Below are positions 43,494-54,680 of a stretch of DNA of 64,000 bases, one piece after another (positions within the stretch are counted from its first letter, which is position 1; the number at the start of each line of letters is the position of its first letter). The translations under genes and the position numbers were made by a program. This DNA is from Oegoconia quadripuncta (taxonomy: Eukaryota > Arthropoda > Insecta > Lepidoptera > Autostichidae), in assembly GCA_949316235.1 (NCBI GenBank), contig OX438758.1:11875731-11939730 (forward strand), written 5' to 3'. Under the pieces are notes generated by a model. It was not told the DNA's origin. It searched no databases and saw only the letters and a list, made by a program, of their open reading frames with translations.

Positions 43494-44925
43494 CAAAATC
43501 AAAATCAAAATCAAAAAATGCTTTATTTTGTAGGTACACAGGGTACACTTAAAATAGTCAGATTTTACATTTTTAAAGCTACTGCTTGTTCAAAAGGCAA
43601 TTTTCCCCTGAGAAGAACAAGCAAGAAACTCGAGAGGTCGCTCTTTTTAAAAAAAGGTTTTTATATTACAAAATTATTATTTTATATTATAATATTTCAT
43701 TATTAATTGTGAAATAGCCTGGTTATGCGAACGGGCTGGTTATGTCCATGATTGTTTATCATCTAAATAATCTGATATTTTATAATATGCTTTCTTAATA
43801 AGTTTCTGTTTTATAGTATTTTTAAATTTATTGAAAGGAAGATTTTGTATATCAACAGGAACTTTATTGAAAAAGCGTATACATAACCCTTTGAATGAAT
43901 TACTGACTTTGTGGAGGCGACTTATGTGACCTGCAAGTTTATCTTTATTTCTTGTATTGACATCATGTTTATCACTATTTTTCCTAAATGATGCTATATT
44001 TTTTTGACATATATTAGATTTTCAAAAATGTACTGTGACGAAAAGGTTAGAATATTATACTCTTTAAATCTATCTCTAAGTGACACTGCAGGTCTCAATT
44101 GATAAATTGCGCGAACGGCTCGTTTTTGTAAAACAAAGATTGTATTGATATCCGCGGCATTTCCCCACAGCAAGATACCGTAAGACATCAGGCTATGGAA
44201 ATAACTAAAATATACTAATCTAGCAGTATTTACGTCCGATATTTGTCTAATTTTTTTGACTGCATACGCTGCAGAGCTGAGCTTCTTCGCCAATTTATGG
44301 ATATGAGGACCCCATTGTAATTTGGCGTCCAAAGTAATGCCCAAAAATACAGTGGACTCAACAAGGTCTAGAGTGACATTTTTTATCATTATATTTGTGG
44401 GCACCTCCCTGACATTAGGCAGTACAAATTTTACACATTTAGTTTTTTTCTCATTCAGTAACAAATTATTTGCCGTAAACCATTCTACTATTTGAGAAAT
44501 AGCATTGTTCACGTCGTCATAATTTAATTTTAGTCTATTTACTTTAAACATTACAGAAGTATCGTCAGCAAACAATACTATTTCATGTTTATCGTTTACA
44601 AGGTTTGGCAAGTCATTTATGTAAACCAAAAACAAAAATGGTCCGAGAATGGAGCCTTGTGGGACGCCCATACAGACTGTCGACCCTGACGATGTATTAC
44701 CACTGATATCAACCCTCTGAACTCGGTTACTCAAATAAGAATTCAGAAGGTCGAGAGCTCGGCCGGTTACACCATAATGACGTAATTTCCTGATTAAAGT
44801 GTCGTGATGAACGCAATCAAAGGCCTTGGACAAGTCGCAAAATACTCCTATTGCATCCCGCGCATCTTCCCAAGCCTCAAAAATATATTGTAAGAGCTCG
44901 ACACCTGCATCGGTTGTCGTTCGAA
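43494..44925 (-). mobile_element. 5'-truncated LINE J (jockey/CR1-like)
   Basis: A 1.4-kb minus-strand non-LTR retrotransposon: RT-coding region, C-terminal region, 3' UTR ('cttgttcttctcaggggaaa', 'tgtgtacctacaaaataaagc') and a (GATTTT)n tail at 43494-43517. It is cut at the 5' end inside the RT domain. Sister fragments are at 56890-57390 and 61556-62020. Confidence 0.85.
43735..44925 (-). pseudogene. Reverse transcriptase of LINE J, frameshifted
   Basis: The frame opens at the truncation, reads TTTDAGVELLQYIFEAWEDA, then FCDLSKAFDCVHHDTLIRKL (first catalytic Asp block), GVPQGSILGPFLFLVYINDL and LFADDTSVMF (the F/YADD box near 44553-44576), and continues through the thumb (FLGITLDAKLQWGPHIHKLA; LLWGNAADINTIFVLQKRAV). 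It stops at 43994. A T7 run at 43999-44005 (A on the coding strand) has one base fewer than the A8 in the copy at 57160, and the adjacent frame continues ASFRKNSDKHDVN to VPVDIQNLPFNKFKNTIKQK and a TAA near 43748. One indel therefore splits the C-terminus. N-terminal endonuclease and ORF1 are missing. A dead copy of a self-mobilising retroelement; the motif style suggests the jockey/CR1 group. Confidence 0.85.
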
Positions 44926-45073
44926 GGTCTGTCTATCAATATTGAAGGATATTTGTACAATCTTAACGATTGTCATTCCATCTTCGGACTAGTTGGCACG
45001 AAGAGGGTTCCCACCCGTATATCGTTGAAATAAAACATTCGCACTAAGCGGTTTGACTCTTCAGACATAATGT

Positions 45074-45111
45074 GAACTGCCAAGGCAGGGAACTGCCAAG
45101 GCAGGGAACTG
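45074..45111 (+). repeat. 16-bp tandem repeat, 2.4 units
   Basis: Unit GAACTGCCAAGGCAGG repeated. Confidence 0.75.
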
Positions 45112-45250
45112 TCTTGCGGCGGCGTCAGTTTTTCCGAAATACTTGGAATCTTGGAATTATCAAGAGCTGGGTAAATAAACTGAGATCGCATGCTACATCT
45201 TTGAAAAATCATTAACTGACTTATTTAACCATCGGGCTGTTACATATATT

Positions 45251-45440
45251 CACCATCTTATCTAAATCTGCCGCCAAGCAGCAATGTTAATTGCATTGTT
45301 GTGTTCCGGTTGTCAGAGATAAGATAGCCAGCCCCCCAAATGTGTTGAGGTTTCCGGGTCAGCACGCTTTGACCTCATCTTCACTTAACATCAGGTGTGA
45401 TTGAGGTCAAGTACGAACCCGTTGTGCATATAAAAAAAAT
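45251..45440 (+). mobile_element. SINE B, 3' two thirds
   Basis: From 'caccatcttatctaaatctg' to 'cccgttgtgcatataaaaaa'. Confidence 0.8.
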
Positions 45441-45766
45441 ATAGAGGTTTTAAACTAGCTGTGCTGAAGTGTTCAGTAGGAACACATAAAATGGCAGCCC
45501 GTCCACCACAGTACCGCACTGTGAAACTATGCCAAAAATTCCCTGACGCTGGCCTGCAAGCAATAAATACCCAGTAAAGACAGTGAGGCCGTTTCTGAAA
45601 CCGTTTAGCCGGTGCTCTTGCGCTACTACGGAACTAAGAAACATTATTCTATATTCAATCTGTGACTTAGAGTGTCTGTATCCTTACTGGACTACCAGTA
45701 AATAGTTTTGATTCATAGTTGGCAATGCTTACACTGTTTTCATGAAACCAATCTACCCTTACCGGC

Positions 45767-45932
45767 AATGGTGTCGATTCGGATGTACACCAACTAAACT
45801 AAACTAAAGTAAAACCAGTTATAAAGTAGTACTGTCTCTTTCTCCCTGGAACAGTACGATGCGATGGCACCACTCCAAAACTGGTTTTAGTTTAGTTTAG
45901 TTTATTTGGTGTACATCCGAATCGACACCATT
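45767..45932. mobile_element. 166-bp MITE with ~50-bp TIRs
   Basis: Ends AATGGTGTCGATTCGGATGT and its inverted copy. The similarity continues through 'acaccaa.taaactaaactaaa.taaaaccagtt', leaving a ~60-bp centre. Non-coding; target duplication not clear. Confidence 0.75.
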
Positions 45933-45988
45933 ATCAAAGAAATTAGTCCGAACATTTCGCTACAAGTTTACTTGTAAATAGTAGATTT

Positions 45989-46284
45989 AACCGCCCCCGT
46001 GGCTCAATGTAAACAATATTGGGTGTAAGAATCGGAGGTCGCGGGTTCGATCCCCAGCGGTGTACATGTTTAAGTACTCGGTTTGCTTGGTGGTAGGGCA
46101 TTTTTAATAACCGCCTGGCTAGCTACTAAATCTGCCGCCAAGCAGCAATATTAAAAGCATTGTTGTGTTCCGGTTGTCAGAGATAAGGTATCCAGTCCCC
46201 CAAATAAGATGGGGTTTCCGATCACATTCCGTAACATCAGGTGTGATTGAGGTAAAGTATTAACCGTTGTGCATTAAAAAAAGA
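45989..46284 (+). mobile_element. SINE B, near full length
   Basis: Head 'aaccgcccccgtggctcaatg', B box 'gcgggttcgatccccagc', tail 'gttgtgcattaaaaaa'. Confidence 0.85.
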
Positions 46285-46589
46285 AGATACCGTGATAATA
46301 AGCTTTGAAAACGACAATTATGGTCGAAATACCTATCATCAGCAATGTTGGCAAAGGGTGAGAACGAAAACCTATGGTACGAGCTGTGCATGGCAGAATA
46401 GAATAAGAAGAGAGCAGGCCGATGGAATGTCTGCTGGATGTCGAGTAACGCCCGATATCAAATATTTGTTAGCCTCTGTGCAATAGCAAGACTAGTGCTT
46501 AACGTGGACACGACAGGAGTATTACCGAAAACTAAGCAATTAGATTCTACACTATTTAATGATAACTTTATTATAAGGAAAGACATTCC

Positions 46590-46790
46590 ACTATTATTAT
46601 TATTATTAAGAGCCCATAGTGTCCCATCATCAGGCCTCCTTCCCTTATTAAAACTGTCAAGCTCGTCTCTCCACCGTTTTCGCGGTCCGCCGCGTTTGCG
46701 TCTGGCGTTTCCACTAATTCTTTATAAGATTATTTTTAATATAAGCCCAGCATTGGTACAGTATGGGCTCCTAATAATAACAATATAAAA
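46590..46790 (-). pseudogene. LINE C-terminal remnant (RTE-like)
   Basis: Minus strand encodes GNARRKRGGPRKRWRDELDS followed by a disrupted end and 'taggagcccatactgtacc', with a (TAA)n-type tail at 46589-46602. This basic RRGRPxxRWxDEL block is typical of the C-terminus of RTE-like LINEs. Confidence 0.55.
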
Positions 46791-46799
46791 TTGTAACTG

Positions 46800-47680
46800 T
46801 AATAAGTCAAATTGTTTAGCCAGAATTGAAGAAATAATTACAAAAATGTAATAAAACAAATAAAATATCATCATCATAAGAAACAATCATAATAGTAAAT
46901 CAAATCAGTCCAATTCCCAACCAACAAACTGGCTGTTGAAAATTAAATATAATAACTTTATTGTTTAAAGTTACAGGAGTAGATATTTGGTCTTATAATG
47001 TTGGACTAAATAATCAAAGAATGAAAGTATTAAAAAAATACGATAAAGACCTTCACTCTTCCAAGTGACACATTATACGTTGTTACGCTTCTGTGAAAAG
47101 ATTAATGTTCCAGGAACAAAATATGCCAAGTAAAATAAAAAACAATGTAGTGTGAGTGTTTATGTGCATATGTGTTTGAAGCTATTTAATAACACATTTA
47201 TACACATATGCACTCACGATTAGCGCTTGTCGATCACGATGTTAAGTGAAGATGAGGTCGAAGGATGGAAGGAAGGGTGGTATCTTAATAATAATAAATA
47301 ATACAAGTGCAAGTCTTATCCACGTTAACCTTTTACCAAACTGCAGTGTTCAGAGAACATAAAACAAGCCCAGCCCGTGAATTTAACCGAACCTACAACC
47401 GGGTCGCTGCGCTGCCGAATTTTTACTTATTCACCTACCCGCTGCCCCCCCTTCACACACAATATCAAACAACGTGCTCCGACTCACAAGCCTACTTTGT
47501 ATCTACACAGCTTATTATGCAACTGGTAAATCAACTAGATACCTCGATGACACCAACTACAGTCAAACATTCGTCAATGGGTCGGATAACTAAATCGGAT
47601 CCATTGCTAAGTTCTACAGAGCAGCTTTGGATGCTCTAACACACTAAAATCTTAGAATAATTTAAGAACTTCTGAAGTGT
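46800..47680. other. Unassigned region
   Basis: A small SINE B scrap at 47237-47262 ('gatgttaagtgaagatgaggtcgaagg'). A 110-codon plus frame at 47307-47639 has no recognised motif and no ATG start. Otherwise A+T-rich. Confidence 0.35.
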
Positions 47681-47684
47681 TGAA

Positions 47685-47875
47685 TTTTTTTTTATGCACA
47701 ACGGATTGGTACTTGACCTCAATCACACCTGATGTTAAGTGAAGATGAGTTCGAAGGTGGAAGCGTACTGACCCGGAAACCCCAACACTTTTGGGGGACT
47801 GGCAGTCTTATCTCTGACAACCGGAACACAACAATGCTATTAACATTGCTGTTTGGCGGCCGATTTAGATAAGTT
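47685..47875 (-). repeat. SINE B 3' half
   Basis: 'ttatgcacaacggattggtac' to 'gtttggcggccgatttagataag', minus orientation, followed by a local 'tttagataa' tandem expansion (47873-47925). Confidence 0.75.
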
Positions 47876-48048
47876 TTTAGATAATTTATTTAGATAATTT
47901 AGATAAAATAGATTTAGATAAGAATTAATCATTAATTAGTTGTTATATACATATACATATATTGTTAGTGCATGTGGTATTTACCTGTAAGTGATTGTTA
48001 CACTTAACGGTATCAGTTCACTTAATGTGTATTAACATGTCTTGGTGA

Positions 48049-48170
48049 TGTAAACAATGTTGGTGGTTGGTGGTAGGGCATTTTAAATGTCCGCCTGGCT
48101 AGCTACCGCCATCTTTTCTAAATCTGCTGTCAGCTCTGTCAAGTACGAACCCGACGTGCAAAAAAAAAAA
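48049..48170 (+). repeat. SINE B with large internal deletion
   Basis: 'taaacaatgttggtggttggtggtagggca' joined after 'aaatctgctgtcag' to 'gtcaagtacgaacccgacgtgcaaaaa'. Confidence 0.65.
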
Positions 48171-48352
48171 TTAAAAAATAACTGAAAAAAGTCTTCAACT
48201 AAGATTATTTTTCTGATCGGTAATTTTTGGGTTGGGAAAATTATTACCTCTATATCCGAAGTTCAGTTTCGTAAAACCATACTTAATATAGATAAAAGGA
48301 ATTCTTCCCCGACCAAATCATGGCCAAGAAATTAAGAGAAATTTTATTTCGT

Positions 48353-48541
48353 ACTAGCTTCCCGCCCGCGCTAATTTATTTATACCGCGGGAACTACTCA
48401 TTTTATCGGGATAAAAAATATCCCGTTGTATTCCCCGGACTGTTCTACCACATATACCAAATTTCTTCAAAATTCATTCATCCCATTTTGCCGTGATAGA
48501 GCAACAAACATCCAAACTTTTGCATTTATATTAGTGAGATA
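48353..48541 (+). repeat. Dispersed repeat D copy
   Basis: 'actagcttcccgcccgcgc', 'atcgggataaaaaatatcccg', 'ttgccgtgatagagcaacaaacatcc'. Confidence 0.6.
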
Positions 48542-48702
48542 AATTTAATACTAAAAGGTAATGAGCGCGCTGTTTTTATCTTAATTGGCAACATAGGAGC
48601 TCACAGCAATCACGAGTCATTTTAATCAAACCGAAAATAGAACCAGTGATAATGGGAACATTTTTCAAAATATATCAAATTTTTGGCCACTGAAATAGAA
48701 TT

Positions 48703-48930
48703 TGGTTGGTTACCCGGCTCTTCCCGTGGGTGTCGTAAAAGGAATTTCCACCAAAAACATCTATATAGTTTTGCACGTTTATAACGGCGATGGGTTGACC
48801 GCCTATCACGTCTGCATTTCCGTATATTTCATTAAACTTTTAATGTTTGGAAAACCCAAACACTATTGTTTGGGATATCTCTGACCACCCCATTTGGGAT
48901 AAAGACCGTGACATTAGGTATGCTGTATTT
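48703..48930 (+). repeat. Dispersed repeat E copy
   Basis: 'cggctcttcccgtgggtgtcgtaaaag' to 'catttgggataaagaccgtgac', with the 'ggcgactaaggg' part deleted. Confidence 0.6.
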
Positions 48931-48939
48931 TGTACGTAA

Positions 48940-49980
48940 AAATAGGTATGTTCTGTTCGACGCATTATAGTTCACAAAGTTCACAATTCAATGATATTAT
49001 GTTTTTACTGAAATACAACGTTACTATAGCAATGTTACTTACAGCAAACATAAGCGATCTTTAGATCGATTTTTGCCTCTATTTATTTATGTAGTTATTT
49101 AGGTCTGTAGTAACTGTTTAAAGTTACTAGAGAATATTTTCGACAAAGACGACGAAATTAGAGCGATTTTAAGTTTTCCATAACAACAGAAAAAATTCAA
49201 TATATTCTTTTAAAGTCAAAATTTTGAAAATGTTTACTACATACCTACTATTTAGATCTATGTATACTGTTTATATGTACAAAGTTTCATTGGAATCGGT
49301 TTATTCACTCGGAAACTTGGTCTTGAAAGTTTGTGGACTACCGTGTCGGATGAACCGTCTTAAGCCGTCTCGAATATATTTAGCTTTTAACACATTGACT
49401 GCTGCGCCACAGACACAATTGAAAATCCATTGTTTGCGGACACGATGTGTCCGCCTTGGCGTTCAAAGCCTTAACATAGTTGTTTGGTCTAGCGGGATTA
49501 CGTCATAGTCTTTCATGGCTCTTTTAAATTTTCAATTTAAAGTTATTATTCTACTTGCTTTACTGGTATACAAGTTAGAAACTACACCCTCCTGCAGTGC
49601 ACGAAGATTCATGTACCTACTTTTGTGGTAGGTATGAATGATTAATTTGCCAGAGGCGAAAACTCCGGTGTTTTATTTGTGCAAAGGGAAGTTTCTGTTA
49701 GGAAATAGTGGTACCCAAGGCTGCCGTCCCACCGGAAGCCATTAGCTAGTGGGTTGCGAGGCTAGTTCTAGTTTATGGCCCAAGTCAAGATCCATCACAA
49801 CGACTTATTAATCTCCAACATTGGAACTTTATTTATTTATTCATATCAAAGTCGTTTCAAAATACGCTACACTATGAATTGAAAATTTAGATAACAAACG
49901 ATTCTATCATCCAGATAGACTTATTTATGTATTTATGTACTTATTAGTATGTAGTTATATTTATATTAAGTTAGTTTTTT
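48940..49980. other. Mostly unassigned; traces of repeat F
   Basis: 49345-49400 ('gatgaaccgtcttaagccgtctcgaatatatttagcttttaacaca') resembles repeat F. No gene recognised. Confidence 0.4.
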
Positions 49981-49984
49981 TTTA

Positions 49985-50185
49985 TCTATCATATTTATTC
50001 ATTTCTTTAGATTTCCATTGTGCACGTCTTATCTGCCTCTTCCAGTCATATCTCTCTTTCGTAGGTCTGCTGGAAGAAATTTCATTGTAGAAATAAGCAG
50101 AACCTGTCGTGTCGTCTCTATTACGTTGTATATGTATGTTTTTTTTCTTGTGTGCAATAAATTATAAATAAATAAATAAATAGAC
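49985..50185 (+). repeat. LINE 3' tail (family L, divergent)
   Basis: 'taggtctgctggaagaaatttcattgtagaaataagc' and 'tgtgcaataaattataaataaat'. Confidence 0.5.
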
Positions 50186-50365
50186 CAAACCAACTATGTT
50201 AAAAGCATATGTGCGGAACAGCTGAACCGTTTCCATCAAAGATGGCTGAGAACATGTAGCGGATAGCCTCGAGCTTAATCTTAAATACCGGATGTTCTTT
50301 TTACCTGGAAATGAATGGCACAGTCGTATCGCGTTCTTGTACTTTGGGAATATCTCGGATTGATT

Positions 50366-50946
50366 AACCGAATCCGTGGATCAATGTGAACAACATAGGA
50401 TTTTCAAATTGGAGGGCGCGGATTAATACTCGGTTTGGTTCGTGGTAGGGCTATTTAAATGTCCGCCTGGCTACCACCATCTTATCTAAGTCTGCCGCCA
50501 AACAGCAATGTTAATAACATTGTTGTGTTCCGGTCAGTACGCTTCCTTTTTTTTATTATGCACAACGGGTTGGTACTTGACCTCAATCACACCTGATGTT
50601 TAGTGAAGATGAGATCGAAGGTGGAAGTGTACTGACCCGGAAACCCCAACACACTTGGGGAACTGGCTATCTTATCTCTGACAACCGGAACACAACAATG
50701 CTATTAACATTGCTGCTTGGCGGCAGATTTAGATAAGATGGTGGTAGCCAGGCAGACATTTAAAATGCCTTACCACCAACCAAACCAAGTACTTAAACAT
50801 GTACCCCGCTGGGGATTGATCCCGCGACCTCCGAATCGTAAATCCAATGTAGTTTACATTGAGCCACGTAGGCGGTTCCATCTTCGGCCTCATCTTAACA
50901 TCAGGTGTGATTGAAGTAGGGTGCTATCCCGTTGTGCATAAAAAAA
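50366..50946 (+). mobile_element. SINE B host carrying an inverted SINE B
   Basis: The host SINE B runs 50366-50546, breaks in 'cagtacgcttcc', and resumes at about 50877 with 'ttccatcttcggcctcatc' to 'gttgtgcataaaa'. TTCC occurs at both junctions, a likely short target duplication. The guest fills the gap in opposite orientation. Confidence 0.85.
50547..50876 (-). mobile_element. SINE B guest, full length
   Basis: Complete minus-strand copy from poly-A ('tttttttattatgcacaacgg' on plus) to 'accgcctacgtggctcaatg'. Younger than its host. Confidence 0.88.
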
Positions 50947-50949
50947 TGT

Positions 50950-51500
50950 ATTCCCGAATGTCAAAAATGTCAAATGTCAAAAATTTTATATCGAGGGCAG
51001 CTCGTTGCCCGAGAAACCAACCGGAACACTAGTTAAAATATATAGGTGTACTTACTCTTTACTAGATTGTGTGCGGAAATTGGTTTTAGAAATGGAAATC
51101 TCAAATAGATTAGTTTGTTACAAATAGCAGAGTGAAGACTAAACGTGCAAAGGCAGTTAGGTCTGATAGAATCTCATGTGCATGCCAATGACGTCACCCT
51201 CTTGACGTAGGATGAACAAATAAAAAATAACACATTATATTTACATTAAAAACAGAAGCGAAAACTGAATTAAACGTAAAATTCATAACGAAGTCAGATA
51301 ATTTGATAACACCGACAAACACGCAAGGGTTCTGGTAATTGCGACGTCAACAAGGCTCGAAGCTACGTCGTTACGTCATCACATGTGGTATACAAAGGTC
51401 GAGTTTGAATTATCATAAATAAATTGTATTTCATTAACCCACATTGTGTTCGCAAAAATGCGGCGAATGACGGAAGGTTACCAGAGACAAAAACTTTCGT
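50950..51500. other. Unassigned A+T-rich region
   Basis: No gene recognised; short 'atgtcaaaaatgtcaaatgtcaaaaa' tandem at 50957-50983. Confidence 0.35.
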
Positions 51501-51514
51501 GTAGCCAAATGACA

Positions 51515-51931
51515 ATATTAATAACATTTAACAGATCATAAACATTTCTGTAATTATACAATTTAATTAAGTATGTACATGAAACAACAAATTTATAAAA
51601 CACAATTAAAAATACCTATATCTTATAGAAAAAATACGCCTTCCAACTCGCTTCCGTGAAGCATTGTACCTAGTACGCTAGCGCTATTGCCCCGGTGAAT
51701 GCATATGCTCAGCTGCTGATCAAAGTAGGCACCAGCTCTCGCATCTCCAGAGGCGTGGACCAGTCCGACGGATAAATCCTTTACAAATTGTTTCGTGTCA
51801 GAAGACCACGGGCCCAATGTCTCCACTGGAAGCGCCGCAAACTCGTGGTTTATAGAGATTGACGCATATTTACGGCGCTTGTTACTATGAGTTTGTTCAT
51901 AATAATTGTCTATATTCGTCGCAAAATACAA
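51515..51931 (-). pseudogene. Retroelement C-terminal remnant (LINE family K)
   Basis: Minus strand encodes HEFAALPVETLGPWSSDTKQ, FVKDLSVGLVHASGDARAGA and SICIHRGNSASVLGTM. I recall this VETLGPW...RG(N/D)ASVLGT block from the ends of retroelement polyproteins in many animals. A 3' UTR follows at 51515-51622, shared with 39430-39575. The copy is 5'-truncated; clade not assigned. Confidence 0.6.
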
Positions 51932-51934
51932 AAT

Positions 51935-52625
51935 AACTATATTAGTATATTTTGTATTTTGCGGGCGCCATGTTGGTTTTTTTACAATTTAGGTCACAGG
52001 AGGTAATCAGGTAAAAAAATGTGTAACACACTGACATACACAACACAGACAAACAGAATATTTGAGGCTCTCGATCAGTCAATAGATGTACACATTCACA
52101 TTATCACACTTTCATTCACACATTATTCGATCGCGATTCATTCGTTCAGTCCTGTCCTGTCAAAAACGAGTCGGGCATTCGAATATTGACCACAGCTGTG
52201 AGCGCACGCAATTAGTATAACTCTTGGTGAAATTAAAGTCATAAATTGAATACTTGTTTTCTTGAATATCCTTCTGGGCGTCACAAATGGTAAAAGGTAA
52301 AAGGGGATCTTAGATTTCAGGATATCATACATATAATTTCCATAGAATCTCAGACACCGCCTGTGGACGAATTGTATCGAATGTGTCTGTGATATAACAG
52401 TCCAACAAATGGCTTAGATGCCAATGGCCTTATTATTACATCGATCTTGACTTGATCATGTCAATACTATTTTTATTCGACTTCAAAAAGGAGGAGGTTA
52501 TCAATTAGGTTAATATATATATTTTTTATGTTTGTTACCGCAAAACCCAGTCATTTAGAACTGATTCGTAAAATTCTTTTTGTATTTAATAGGACATACT
52601 ACTTCCAGGGTAAATAATAATAAAT
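51935..52625. other. Unassigned region
   Basis: Contains 'ttttattcgacttcaaaaaggaggaggttatcaatt' (52473-52508), the start of a common lepidopteran repeat. No gene recognised. Confidence 0.35.
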
Positions 52626-52628
52626 AAT

Positions 52629-52728
52629 AAATATTTCAGACACTTACTCCAATTATCTAGTCCCAAACTAAGCAAAGCTTGTACTATGGATACTAGATAA
52701 CGGATAAACATACATAAATATAGATAAG
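52629..52728 (-). repeat. SINE C 3' half
   Basis: 'aaatatttcagacacttactccaattatctagtccc' to 'ggatactagataacggataaacatac'. Confidence 0.7.
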
Positions 52729-52774
52729 CAGGCCCAGTGTGGAGTAGTGTATTTGTGTCAGACTAATCGCATAA

Positions 52775-53078
52775 AGAGCGTCGGTGGCTTAGCGGTTAAG
52801 ACGCGGACTCCCAATATGGGAAGTCCGGGTTCGATTTCCAGGCAGGCCATATACGAATGAGTTTTTAAATTGAATTTAATTACTTATGTGCATTTATCAG
52901 ACTGCTCTTAAAACGGTGAAGGAAAACATCGTGAGGAAACCTGCATGCCTGAGAAATAAAAATTCAAAGGCTTGTGAAGTCCCCAACCCGCATTGGGCCA
53001 GCGTGGTGGACTAAGGCCCATAGAGGGAGTATATGAGAGAAGGCCTATACCCTGCAGTGGGATGTTTCCGGGCTGACA
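52775..53078 (+). mobile_element. SINE D, full length
   Basis: Head 'gagcgtcggtggcttagcggttaag', B box 'gtccgggttcgatttcc', body 'ggtgaaggaaaacatcgtgaggaaacctgcatgcc', 'ccagcgtggtggactaaggcc', end 'ccctgcagtgggatgtttccgg'. The 3' part resembles RTE LINE ends, so it probably borrows that machinery. Confidence 0.8.
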
Positions 53079-53490
53079 AATTTTCAATTGCTAACAAATT
53101 TAATTTTAAAAATCGTAAATTAGGTATACTTTGTCCGCTCGTAAATTAGGTACACTTTGATTTAAGATGCACCGTGCATAAGCTAATTATGTTTATACCG
53201 TTCGCTGTTCGCTAAGTTATTATTAGACTTCGAGTACATAGCTTAAGTTACTAAGCTAACTTGAAATAAATTATGGGAGTACGAGTTAACTTTGAAGTTT
53301 ACTTTGTATGTGGGTTGTGGGCTGATGTAATATTGACTCATATGTACCTATTAACTACAACTTACCTGATTCCCGTGGGACATGAGTTTGTCGAGTAATA
53401 AAAAAAAATTGTACCTAAATACAATGTGCTGTGTGGTTTCGGCACTCAAATAATAATAATAAATAAATAATAATAAATATCTTTGCACAT

Positions 53491-53755
53491 GAAAACTCAT
53501 TAAACACAACATTAAAACTCCATCCACATCACCTGGATGAGTGGAAGTCTACCACTGTACGTTTCTCAAGAAACTTCCTACCACGTACAACCACGCAGTG
53601 GATCGGACTTCCTGCAGCGGTATTCCCGAACGAGTACGACATTGGAACCTTCAAGAAACGAGCCTACACCTTCCTCAAAGGCCGGCAACGCATCTGTGAC
53701 CCTTTTGGTGTTTGACCCGCATGCTCGTTTGCCACCCTCTCATATATAAAAAAAA
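53491..53755 (+). pseudogene. LINE family T 3' end inserted in SINE A
   Basis: Plus strand encodes FSRNFLPRTTTQWIGLPAAV followed by [19 protein letters not shown] and [11 protein letters not shown], then a stop and a 3' UTR shortened relative to 9508-9695 (the 'gcgggtgtccatgggcggcgg' part is missing), ending 'catatataaaaaaaa'. Confidence 0.75.
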
Positions 53756-53864
53756 ACACACACAGCGCCATCTAGTTCCACACTAAGCAACTAGGCTTGT
53801 GTTATAGATGCCAGATGGTTGATAAACTACACAAATACATATTGTTTTTGTAAATAAATACATA

Positions 53865-54208
53865 TACAGGGTGTCCCTGGAAGTATGGATCAAATCGAAC
53901 AGGGGCATGGGGAAGGTCATTCCCAAACTTTTTAACCCTATGAATGTCGGTGCCATTTTTGACGGTTCAAAAGTTATGATCAATTTTTTACATTTTCATA
54001 TTATCGAATAGTGCTTATACAAAAAAATTTTTTAAAAGAAAACTAGCAAAGCTATCAGCTTAATTTTTTAATTAAAAATAATTAATTTTTTTTTTTTCTT
54101 ATTTTTTTTTTTTTAATTTTTTTACATTTTTTTTTTCAGCTTAAGTTTGGGAATGACCTTCCCCATGCCCCTGTTCGATTTGATCCATACTTCCAGGGAC
54201 ACCCTGTA
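53865..54208. mobile_element. TA-flanked MITE with 66-bp perfect TIRs
   Basis: 344 bp, TIRs 53865-53930 and 54143-54208, beginning TACAGGGTGTCCCTGGAAGT, TA duplicated at 53863-53864 and 54209-54210. The terminal CAGGG.GTCCC resembles the ends of the DD40D element at 6089. The middle is a T-rich run. No coding capacity. Confidence 0.88.
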
Positions 54209-54302
54209 TAAATTCATCATACAAACATATGCCCCTAGCGGGATTCGAACCCGCGACCTTTTGGTATAGGAGCAGAGTTTCTAACCACTACACCAAATAG
54301 AA

Positions 54303-54410
54303 TAGAACCAACACGTCTCTACCCGTGGGTATCGTAAAAGGCGACTAAAGGACTTTCCACCAAAAAAACATCTATAGATTTGCACGTTTCAACGGCTATT
54401 CCCGTTAGGT
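54303..54410 (+). repeat. Repeat E, 5' fragment
   Basis: 'gaaccaacacgtctctacccgtggg' to 'agatttgcacgtttcaacggc'. Confidence 0.6.
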
Positions 54411-54483
54411 CATGTCGGGGCGGTAATTTAATTTACTCTCCTTAAAATTTTCATTTTCCATCTATCCTGATTGAATTTTTGAA

Positions 54484-54680
54484 ATATTTTTTTTTTTTTT
54501 TTTTTATGATTGACTGGATTCACGTTTGAACACATTATTGATTTGATTATTGCATCTGATGGTAAAGTTATAAAAATAAATAAATACCCTGGAACATATA
54601 CACACAACGTCGGTGGCTCAGCGGTTAAGACGCGGTCTCCAAATTTGGGAGCTCTGGAATCCAGAGCTCTGGAATATTTC
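54484..54680. repeat. Repeat I fragment plus SINE D head
   Basis: T-run and 'tgattgactggattcacgtttga' (54484-54530), then 'acaacgtcggtggctcagcggttaagacgcggtctcc' (54601-54638), the SINE D head, cut after the B-box region. Confidence 0.5.

Larger units (their letters stand above)
53475..54299 (-). mobile_element. SINE A with two later insertions
   Basis: A minus-strand SINE A (pieces 53475-53490, 53756-53864, 54209-54299) interrupted by a LINE T 3' end and by a TA-flanked MITE. The SINE head 'ctatttggtgtagtgg' and B box 'gcgggttcgaatcccgc' remain. Confidence 0.85.

Noticed and set aside
47307..47639. 110-codon plus-strand frame
   Set aside because: Starts without ATG, no domain or splice context recognised; kept only as a note within the unassigned region.
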